A DNA stretch of 64,000 bases. It comes from Solimonas terrae. Its GTDB lineage: Bacteria; Pseudomonadota; Gammaproteobacteria; Nevskiales; Nevskiaceae. The notes beneath the pieces are model-generated. The model was not told the DNA's origin. It did no database searches and saw only the letters and a program-made list of their open reading frames with translations. The DNA is taken from positions 124,001 through 188,000 of the forward strand of contig NZ_JAAMOW010000008.1 of assembly GCF_011067135.1 (NCBI RefSeq), written 5' to 3'. Positions 54,445 to 60,847 of the stretch are shown piece by piece (position 1 is the first letter of the stretch; every line of letters starts with the position of its first letter). Both the position numbers and the translations under genes were made by a program.

Positions 54445-54566
54445 GTAACGCTCCCCTCCGCCCGCTTGCGGGGGGAGGGGCTGGGGGAGGTGGGTGTCTT
54501 TGCGACCCGCCGCGCCTCGTCGGCGCCCCATCTCATCCGACCGTCTCAACCCGAGGCGGAGCGATC
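54445..54566. repeat. Dispersed palindromic repeat, copy 3
   Basis: It lies immediately downstream of the intact MFS stop (minus strand) and is identical to copy 2. The position right at gene ends in both contexts suggests these elements serve as, or accumulate at, transcription ends. Confidence 0.65.
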
Positions 54567-54567
54567 C

Positions 54568-55728
54568 TTACGCCTTCTTCAGCAGCGGCGCGAGCAAGGC
54601 TTCGCTGGTCAGCAACGCGGCAAGCGCGAATCCGGCCCAGTCCCACAGCGCGCGATCGGCGAGCTGCGAGAATCCGTAGATCACCGCCGCGGCACCGGCG
54701 TTGCCGGCCAGCCAGAAGGTGCTGACGGCGAGGCCGGCGTGCGCTTCGCCGGCCCATTCGGCGGCACTGTCGACGAGCAGTGGCAAGGGCGCCAGCATCA
54801 GCACGCCGAGCGCGATGCCGACCGCGTACAGGGCATGCGGCTGGCTCAGATGGGTCAGCAGCCAGGTCAGCGGTACGCCGAGCAGGGCGGCGGCGGGGAT
54901 CGTCCAGCGCAAATGCCGGCGCAGTGCCGGCAGCGCCGGCACCACGGCCATGCCACCGACGCCGCCTGCCAGCATGGCCAGCGCAACCAGCCCTGCGCTG
55001 TCGGCGTCGACACCGTTGGCGGCGAGCATCGGCTCCAGCCACGTGAAGATCGCGTTGAAGTAGCCGTTGCCGAGAAACACCAGCGCGAACAGCACCAGCA
55101 GCGAGCGCTGCAGCAGCGCGTGCGCGGACGTTTGCCACGAGCCCGATTGATCTTCGGGCGGGCTCGCCGTGTCGGGGTCGGCGGGTACCAGCAGAAAACC
55201 GAGAACGGTGAACAGCAGCAGCACCAGCACATCGATGCGCTGTGTCGCCGCGATCGATGTCCGTGCCGTCGGCGGCAACAGCAGAAAGGCCAGTGCCAGA
55301 CCGACGAACAGCGCGAGCGTTCCGATGCTGGTGGCCTGCAGCTGCTGCTCCGGTACGAACCAGATGCGCACCAGGCGCGCGATCAGTGCCATCACCATCG
55401 GCTGCGCGAGCGCGATCACGAGCTGACCGATCAACAGGCCGGCGAAGCCCGGCAGCACGACGCGCAGCGCCACGCCGGCGAGCATCAGCAGCATGACGAT
55501 GCGCAGGCTGCGCTGTGCCGACCAGCGATCGAGCAGTGCGCCGGCCGGCAGCGCGAGCGGCAGGAACAGCAGCGGGAATACCAGCGACAGCCAGCCGACC
55601 GCGCCGACGCTGACGCCGTATTGCTCGGCGACCGCGTTGGTGATCGGTGCAAAACGCAGCCACTCGAACTGCATCAGCGCATTGAAGGCGCTGTAGATCA
55701 GCAGGACGCGCAGCGCAGTGCCTTTCAC
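54568..55728 (-). CDS. MFS transporter
   Basis: The 386-aa protein has about twelve hydrophobic helices, the loop-2/3 motif ALPAGALLDRWSAQRS and YSAFNALMQFEWLRFAPIT at the start. It recalls the CynX/FLVCR-like branch, without an assignable substrate. The start is GTG at 55728, overlapping the stop of the FAD oxidoreductase by four bases (GTGA), so the two are coupled. Its last 89 codons exist twice because of the tandem duplication; the intact copy is the one contiguous with the gene. Confidence 0.85.
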   Translation of the reverse strand: MKGTALRVLLIYSAFNALMQFEWLRFAPITNAVAEQYGVSVGAVGWLSLVFPLLFLPLALPAGALLDRWSAQRSLRIVMLLMLAGVALRVVLPGFAGLLIGQLVIALAQPMVMALIARLVRIWFVPEQQLQATSIGTLALFVGLALAFLLLPPTARTSIAATQRIDVLVLLLFTVLGFLLVPADPDTASPPEDQSGSWQTSAHALLQRSLLVLFALVFLGNGYFNAIFTWLEPMLAANGVDADSAGLVALAMLAGGVGGMAVVPALPALRRHLRWTIPAAALLGVPLTWLLTHLSQPHALYAVGIALGVLMLAPLPLLVDSAAEWAGEAHAGLAVSTFWLAGNAGAAAVIYGFSQLADRALWDWAGFALAALLTSEALLAPLLKKA

Positions 55729-57047
55729 AGGCCGAAGATCTTCTGCAGCCAGGGGTTGATGAATACACCGGCCGGGTCGATGGACGCGCGCAGCTCGAGG
55801 AAGTCGTTCCAGCGCGGGTACAGCGGTTCCAGCTCGCGTGCCGTCAGCGTATGGATCTTGCCCCAGTGCGGACGGCCGCCGTGGTTGCGGAAGATCGCTT
55901 CGGCGCCAGCGAAGTATTCGCGATAGTCCATGCCCTGGTATTGATGCACGGAAATTGCCGCGCTGTCGCGTCCGTAGAACGGCGACAGCCAGATATCGTC
56001 GGCCTTGACGTAGCGGTATTCGACGGGAAAGTGCACGCGGATGTTTTTCGCCTCCACGAATGCGGCGAGTTCGCGCAGGGCGTCCGGGCCGTTTTCCGCC
56101 GGCATTTCGTATTCCATCTCGTTGAAGCGCACCAGCCGCACCGACGAGAACGCGCGGTGGCAATCGGCGACCATGGTGCTGGCGTCGCCGCCCATCGAGC
56201 CGGCGATGATCTTTGCCACGCGCGGCGCCCACTGCGGGCGGGCGCGGACGATGCGCGACAGCAGGCCGAGCGCGCCGTTTTCGAGGATCAGTTCGAGCAG
56301 GCTGGTCAGCGCCATGTTCGATTCCGGCTCCTGCGTCGGTTCCATCAGCTTGACCAGCGTGCCGCGCGTATGCGGCACCCAGTAGAACTCGAAATGCCGG
56401 TAACTGCGTGCCAGATCCTGGGCACGCGCGAGGCACTCGTCGAGGTCCATCGGCTGCTTGGTGAGCTTGAGCTTGTAGGCCGGCTGCAGGCGGACATCGA
56501 GCCTGGCGATCACGCCGAGCGCGCCCATCGCCACGCGCGCCGCTGCGAACAGGTCCGGCTCCTTGCCGGCCGAACACTCGCGCAGGCTGCCGTCCGGCAT
56601 CACCAGTGTCATGCCTTCGACCTGCGTCGAGATCGATCCCAGACCGAGGCCGGTGCCGTGCGTGCCGGTCGAGACGGCGCCGGCGAGCGCCTGCTTGTTG
56701 ATGTCGCCGAGATTCATCATGCCGTAGCCGCGATCGCGGAGCGTATGGCCGAGCGGCTTGAGCGAGGTGCCGGCGAGTATGGTGGCGACGTTGTCGCGGA
56801 TGTCTTCGACGCCGGCGATCGCGTCCAGCGTCAGCAGGTTTGCATCGGTCTCGACCAGAGGCGCGAACGAATGACCACTGCCGGCGACGCGCAGCTTGCC
56901 GCCCGCCGCGGAAATCCCGGCCACCGTTCGTTGCAGTTCATCGACGCTGCGCGGTGCCAGCGTCTGCTGCGGCTGGCATTGCACCGAACCGGACCAGTTG
57001 CGCCAGCCCGGGCCGCGCGTGGCGAGTGCAGAGGTCGAGTTCGTCAT
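55725..57047 (-). CDS. FAD-linked oxidase, D-arabinono-1,4-lactone/L-gulonolactone oxidase family
   Basis: The 440-aa protein of the vanillyl-alcohol-oxidase fold has RVAGSGHSFAP with His59 at the usual covalent FAD position. It also has GDINKQALAGAVSTGTHGTG, and the C-terminal substrate motif PHWGK (393-397) of aldonolactone/alditol oxidases. It would oxidise an aldonolactone or alditol-type alcohol with oxygen; the substrate is unknown. It is coupled to the MFS gene, suggesting uptake or export of substrate or product. Confidence 0.86.
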   Translation of the reverse strand: MTNSTSALATRGPGWRNWSGSVQCQPQQTLAPRSVDELQRTVAGISAAGGKLRVAGSGHSFAPLVETDANLLTLDAIAGVEDIRDNVATILAGTSLKPLGHTLRDRGYGMMNLGDINKQALAGAVSTGTHGTGLGLGSISTQVEGMTLVMPDGSLRECSAGKEPDLFAAARVAMGALGVIARLDVRLQPAYKLKLTKQPMDLDECLARAQDLARSYRHFEFYWVPHTRGTLVKLMEPTQEPESNMALTSLLELILENGALGLLSRIVRARPQWAPRVAKIIAGSMGGDASTMVADCHRAFSSVRLVRFNEMEYEMPAENGPDALRELAAFVEAKNIRVHFPVEYRYVKADDIWLSPFYGRDSAAISVHQYQGMDYREYFAGAEAIFRNHGGRPHWGKIHTLTARELEPLYPRWNDFLELRASIDPAGVFINPWLQKIFGL

Positions 57048-57119
57048 GGCGGAAAATCCTTGCAGGGAATTGAGATCACGATGTGTGCGTTCTGCCGTGA
57101 ATGCGGTGCCGCAGCGGCG

Positions 57120-58325
57120 TCAGAAGAAGCACTGACCCTGACCGCGATAGGTCGGCACTTCGCCGACCGGCTTGCCGTCGCGCAGCAGCAGGATCCGGTC
57201 GAAGCGCTCGCACAACTCGCCGGCCTTGGCGTGCCTGAAAAACACCGGCGCGCCCGGCGCCAGCGTCACGCCTTTCGGCAGGCGCAGCGGCGTCTGGACT
57301 TCGCCGGCGCCTTCCAGCGGCAACAGCTTCAGGCCGTCCGGCAGGAACGGCTGCGGTACGCGGTCGTTGCCGGCCGGGCCGGATGCGATGTAGCCGCCGC
57401 CGGAACAGGTGACGACGTTCGGCAGGGGCTGGCGCGCGACCGCAAGTGCGAAATACAGCGCCGGCGCATGGCGGAAATGACTGAAGTGGTCGAACAGGGT
57501 CGGCGAATACAGGCCGGAACCGGCCGCTGCCTCGGTGACCGAGCGATCGTCGGCCGTCGTTTCGAGGCTGCCGGTGCCGCCACCATTGACGAATTCGAGC
57601 GTGAAGCCGGCAACGTACAGCGCGTCGACCACGGCTTGCCGGCGGCGGCTCAATTCGCGTACCGAGCGCTTCTTCAGCCAGCGGACGATACGGTTCTTCA
57701 GCGACTGCTTCGGCAGATCATCCTGCAGCCCGGCGATCTGTCCCTCGTAACCCATCACGCCACGCAGACGCAGCGCGTTGCCGCTGGCGGCAATGCGGCG
57801 CGCCAGCAGCACTGCCTGTGCGGGCTTGTTGACCGGCGAGCGGCGCACGCCGAAATACAGGCCGGGAAAAGCCGACGACATGTCGATGTCGATCGCCAGC
57901 GACAGACAGACACCGTGCTCGCGGGCGACCTGCTCGGCGGCATCGATCTGCCGTGCGTCGTCGATCATCAGGGTGAGCGTCGTGCCGGCGCGTGTTGCCA
58001 GCGCCGCGGCTTCGAGATCGTCGCGGACCACGGTCGGGTAGGCGACCAGCAGATCGTCGAAGCCCTGGCTGGCCAGCCATGCCGCTTCGCGCGCCGAATA
58101 GCACAGCAGGCCGCGGAAGCGCGGATCGAGTGCCAGCACGCGCTTCATGACCTCCACGCAACGGATCGACTTGCTGCCGAGACGGATCGGCAGGCGGCCG
58201 GCGCGCGTCAGCATCGCGCGGGCATTGGCTTCCAGACGATCGAGATCGAGCACCGCGGCAGGCAGGGACTGATCGGCAAGCGCCGCCGACAGACTCGCGT
58301 AGTCCGGATTCGGCAGGCGGTTCAT
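57120..58325 (-). CDS. PLP-dependent alanine racemase-fold enzyme (D-threonine aldolase/D-serine dehydratase-like)
   Basis: The 401-aa protein has a type III PLP barrel with Lys52 in IRLGSKSIRCVEVM and a C-terminal D-serine dehydratase-like domain with GGGYIASGPAGNDRVP and a metal-type HFRHAP/CSGGGY region. This family cleaves or dehydrates D-hydroxyamino acids. ATG 58325 overlaps the upstream TetR stop (ATGA). It is in a minus-strand series with the FAD oxidase and MFS after a 72-bp gap. Confidence 0.82.
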   Translation of the reverse strand: MNRLPNPDYASLSAALADQSLPAAVLDLDRLEANARAMLTRAGRLPIRLGSKSIRCVEVMKRVLALDPRFRGLLCYSAREAAWLASQGFDDLLVAYPTVVRDDLEAAALATRAGTTLTLMIDDARQIDAAEQVAREHGVCLSLAIDIDMSSAFPGLYFGVRRSPVNKPAQAVLLARRIAASGNALRLRGVMGYEGQIAGLQDDLPKQSLKNRIVRWLKKRSVRELSRRRQAVVDALYVAGFTLEFVNGGGTGSLETTADDRSVTEAAAGSGLYSPTLFDHFSHFRHAPALYFALAVARQPLPNVVTCSGGGYIASGPAGNDRVPQPFLPDGLKLLPLEGAGEVQTPLRLPKGVTLAPGAPVFFRHAKAGELCERFDRILLLRDGKPVGEVPTYRGQGQCFF

Positions 58326-58897
58326 GGCACGGCACCGCCGGCGGCGGCGAGCTCGCCGAGCAGGCGCACGATCTTCGCGCGCTGCGCCTTGGTGAACGGG
58401 CTGAGTTTGAACAGATCCATCAGCCACAGGCCCTCGGTCGCCAGATGTATCAAGGCCGCACGTTCGAACGGCACGTCCTTGCCGATCGCCGGCAGACGCT
58501 TGCGGAAGAACTCGCGTACCGGCGCCATCAGTTTCGGATCACTGGCGACCACCGACAACAGCGCACCGCTGACACGGTCGTTGCCGAGCGGATCGCCGAC
58601 CGATGCGCGCACATATGCCTGCAGCACCTGGCCGGGTTGCGGAGCGGCCGGCAGCAGGGTTTCGCGCGCGGCGTGCGAGCGTTCGATCGCGCGCGTGACC
58701 AGTGCCTGCAGCAGCGCTTCCTTGCTCGGGAAGTGATACATGACGCCGCCCTTGCTGAGCTTCGCCTGGCGGGCGACCGCATCGAGCGTCAGCCGCACGG
58801 CACCCTGCGTCACCACCACGGCTTCGGCGGCATCGAGCATCGCTTCGCGTGAACTGGGGCGCCCGCGCGCAGCGGCAGGTGTGGCGGATTGGGTCAT
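58322..58897 (-). CDS. TetR-family transcriptional regulator
   Basis: The 191-aa protein has a TetR HTH at about 18-62 (MLDAAEAVVVTQGAVRLTLDAVARQAKLSKGGVMYHFPSKEAL) and a helical effector domain. ATG 58897 begins just before an ARGRPSS lead-in typical of such regulators. It heads the tetR-PLP enzyme-FAD oxidase-MFS run, and a 28-bp palindrome lies 83 bp upstream. Confidence 0.88.
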   Translation of the reverse strand: MTQSATPAAARGRPSSREAMLDAAEAVVVTQGAVRLTLDAVARQAKLSKGGVMYHFPSKEALLQALVTRAIERSHAARETLLPAAPQPGQVLQAYVRASVGDPLGNDRVSGALLSVVASDPKLMAPVREFFRKRLPAIGKDVPFERAALIHLATEGLWLMDLFKLSPFTKAQRAKIVRLLGELAAAGGAVP

Positions 58898-58979
58898 GTG
58901 CGCAACGCTAGTGCGCGGTGCACCGCAATGCTTGACAGAAGGCGACAGCGCCGCCGTTTTATGGACTTCCGGAGGCGAA

Positions 58980-59007
58980 TTACTGTACCGTCCAGTCGGC
59001 ACAGTAA
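58980..59007. promoter_or_regulatory. 28-bp palindromic operator between TetR and AraC-type genes
   Basis: The outer arms TTACTGT (58980-58986) and ACAGTAA (59001-59007) are perfect inverses, and CCG/CGG match again inside, with two more symmetric positions. This is a TetR-type operator in form. It lies midway between the divergent regulators and can control both. Confidence 0.65.
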
Positions 59008-59068
59008 ATGCTTGGATCAACGCTCAGGCAACGGTGATCGACGGGGGACGTCGACGGGAGAGACGCTC

Positions 59069-59455
59069 ATGGCAGGCATGCCGGAGACATGGTCGCGGGA
59101 ATCGCCGGTGTGCGCGTCGCGCGCCGAGGCCGATCTGCTCGGGGAATTGCAGCGCCGCATTCTCGAGGCCCTGCCGGAGGGTGGGGCGACGCTCGACGCG
59201 ATCGCCGCCCGACTCGGTTTCAGCGAACGCACGCTGCAGCGCCGTCTGCAGGGCGCGCGCCTGAACTTCCAGCAGCTGGTCGAACAGCTGCGTTTCGAGG
59301 TCGCGCGTCGGCATCTTCAGCAGGGCGAACTGCCGCTGACCGAAATCGGCTATCAGCTCGGGTATTCCGAACCCAGCGCGTTCAGCCGCGCCTTTCGCCG
59401 CTGGAGCGGAGCGAGCCCGCTGGCCTACCGGCGCCGCGTCGCGATCGGCGCCTGA
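59069..59455 (+). CDS. AraC-type helix-turn-helix protein lacking an effector domain
   Basis: The 128-aa protein consists almost only of the double-HTH DNA-binding domain (ATLDAIAARLGFSERTLQRRL, then LTEIGYQLGYSEPSAFSRAFRRWSG). Its sequence matches the C-terminus of the ~330-aa OruR-like AraC group, so either the N-terminal ligand domain has been lost or it is a minimal SoxS/MarA-like activator. ATG 59069 has GGGAGAG upstream, and the palindromic operator lies between it and tetR, supporting an intact short gene. Confidence 0.78.
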   Translation: MAGMPETWSRESPVCASRAEADLLGELQRRILEALPEGGATLDAIAARLGFSERTLQRRLQGARLNFQQLVEQLRFEVARRHLQQGELPLTEIGYQLGYSEPSAFSRAFRRWSGASPLAYRRRVAIGA

Positions 59456-59510
59456 CACCGCGGCGGCCGGCTCGCTGCTCGCAGGTAGCGGATTCGGCCG
59501 CACAACGGAA

Positions 59511-59538
59511 AACGGATCGGCTGGCCGACCGATCCGTT
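59511..59538 (-). terminator. Terminator of the OmpA-like lipoprotein gene (possibly bidirectional)
   Basis: A 10-bp perfect stem AACGGATCGG/CCGATCCGTT encloses an 8-nt loop. On the minus strand it runs straight into TTTT, 22 bp after the lipoprotein stop. On the plus strand a CCCGTTTT follows, so it may also stop the AraC-type transcript. Confidence 0.75.
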
Positions 59539-59560
59539 CCCGTTTTCACGCCAGCGATGT

Positions 59561-60154
59561 TCAGCCGGCGCCGGCCGTCGACGCCGCCGGGACGTGATCG
59601 ATCACCAGCGCCACGCGCCGGTTGTCCTGACCTGCATCGCCGTAGGCGCCCGGTTCGATCTGGCGATTCTTCGCTTCGCCGTAGCTCACGGCGCGAATCT
59701 GATTGGCGGCAAGTCCACCGTTCTGGATCAGATAGGCACGCACCGCGTCGGCGCGCTCCTGGCCGAGCTTCTTGTTGTAGGCGACCGTGCCGGCCGGATC
59801 GGTGAAACCTTCAACGGTCACGATCGTGTCCGGATGCTGATGGATGACCGATGCGAAGTCGTCGAGCGCCGGCTTGTCCTGATCGCGCAGCGCGGCCTTG
59901 CCGTAGTCGAAGTGTGCGGCGAGGTCGACGCGTACGCGGCCCTGCAGCTGCGAGATCTTCGCGTCGTAGGCGCTGAAGCGGCTGTCGAGTTGGCTCTTCA
60001 GGCTGTCGAGGTCACTGCGCAGCGACGCGTCATTGGCACGCAACTGGGCAATGGTCGCGTCGTAATCTTCCTGCTTCACGTAATGCTGACAACCGGCCAG
60101 CGCAAAAGCGGTCAGCGCCAGTGCGAGATTTCCTGCCAAGGCACGTGTTCTCAT
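59561..60154 (-). CDS. OmpA/Pal-like peptidoglycan-associated lipoprotein
   Basis: The 197-aa protein has a lipoprotein signal with lipobox LAGC (Cys22) and a coiled-coil stretch (YDATIAQLRANDASLRSDLDSLKSQL, about 29-65). The OmpA C-terminal domain at about 80-190 (DYGKAALRDQDKPALDDFA..IVTVEGFTDPAG..YNKKLGQERADAV) binds peptidoglycan. It lacks tol genes around it, so it is not the Tol-Pal Pal. ATG 60154 follows GGAGGAG. It is a single-gene unit with its own terminator. Confidence 0.9.
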   Translation of the reverse strand: MRTRALAGNLALALTAFALAGCQHYVKQEDYDATIAQLRANDASLRSDLDSLKSQLDSRFSAYDAKISQLQGRVRVDLAAHFDYGKAALRDQDKPALDDFASVIHQHPDTIVTVEGFTDPAGTVAYNKKLGQERADAVRAYLIQNGGLAANQIRAVSYGEAKNRQIEPGAYGDAGQDNRRVALVIDHVPAASTAGAG

Positions 60155-60268
60155 TTGGTCTCCTCCATGCTCCCGTGAGCGATTGAACTCTGGTTCGAGT
60201 CCGCTCACCGTAGGGCGCCTGCATGAAGTGCGGCTGAACTGCCCGAGCAGGAACCATGGCGGTCGCTC

Positions 60269-60724
60269 TCAGATCGGCAGGGCGATCGTCGACTTCACTT
60301 CTTCGAGCACCGCATAGGTGCGGGTCTCGCGCACGCCCGGCATGTTGACCAGCGTGGCGCCGAGAAAGGTGCGATAGGCCGCCATGTCCTGCACGCGTGC
60401 CTTGATCAGATAGTCGAAGCCGCCGGCCACCATGTGGCATTCGAGAATTTCCGGCGTGTTGCGGACCGTCGCCGCGAACTGATCGAAGACATCGCCGGTC
60501 GTGCGGTCGAGCAGGATCTCGACAAAGATCAGCAGGGCGCGGTCGAGTTTTTCCGGATCGAGCAGCGCGGTGAAGCCGGTGATGTAGCCGCGCTCGCGCA
60601 GGCGGCGGAAGCGCTCGTGGCAGGCGGCGGGCGAGAGCTGACAACGCTGCGCGAGGTCCTGGTTGGTGATGCGCCCGTCGTCCTGCAGCGCGCGCAGGAT
60701 GCGGCGGTCGATGGCGTCGATCAT
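60269..60724 (-). CDS. Lrp/AsnC-family regulator, probably of putA
   Basis: The 151-aa protein has an N-terminal HTH (IDRRILRALQDDGRITNQDLAQRCQLSPAACHERFRRL) and a C-terminal RAM effector domain. ATG 60724 fits the family start and has AAGGA upstream; an ATG 39 bases earlier is less likely. It is divergent from putA. Lrp-type PutR/BkdR proteins often switch on proline catabolism in bacteria whose PutA lacks its own DNA-binding domain, as here. Confidence 0.9.
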   Translation of the reverse strand: MIDAIDRRILRALQDDGRITNQDLAQRCQLSPAACHERFRRLRERGYITGFTALLDPEKLDRALLIFVEILLDRTTGDVFDQFAATVRNTPEILECHMVAGGFDYLIKARVQDMAAYRTFLGATLVNMPGVRETRTYAVLEEVKSTIALPI

Positions 60725-60747
60725 GTCGGAAAATCCTTCGGCAATCG

Positions 60748-60765
60748 AATTGATTGACATCAATT
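60748..60765. promoter_or_regulatory. Lrp-type operator over the putA -35
   Basis: AATTGAT-TGAC-ATCAATT is a perfect inverted repeat with 7-bp arms and lies across the -35 hexamer of putA (60754-60759). Its position between the divergent regulator and putA makes it the natural regulator site. Confidence 0.65.
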
Positions 60766-60782
60766 GGTTCGGACATTAGATA
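60754..60782 (+). promoter_or_regulatory. putA promoter
   Basis: TTGACA (60754-60759), a 17-bp spacer and TAGATA (60777-60782) form a near-consensus sigma-70 promoter. The transcript would start near 60789, giving a leader of about 60 nt. Confidence 0.75.
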
Positions 60783-60847
60783 ATAAATGCCAAGCACATT
60801 CGGTGATCTCTTGCCTACGATGGAGTTCCTTCAAGGAGCTTTCAGCC

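Larger units (their letters stand above)
53751..54836. repeat. Exact 543-bp tandem duplication
   Basis: 53751-54293 and 54294-54836 read identically, head to tail. The duplicated unit begins GCGGCAAGCC, and the same GCGGC occurs immediately after the second copy (54837-54841). This gives 5-bp microhomology at the breakpoints. The unit holds a low-complexity GCAAGCxGCGACAGA-type region, one palindromic repeat and the last 89 codons of the MFS gene. No mismatches were seen by eye, so it is very recent or an assembly artefact. Confidence 0.88.

Noticed and set aside
53593-54836. Repeat cluster considered as a CRISPR array or IS element
   Set aside because: Only two exact units plus one diverged element, unit length 543 bp, no short regular repeat-spacer pattern and no transposase.
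53629-55926. Plus-strand open frame of 765 codons across the repeats and MFS gene
   Set aside because: It contains the tandem duplication as repeated peptide and otherwise mirrors the MFS and oxidase genes; no family motif.
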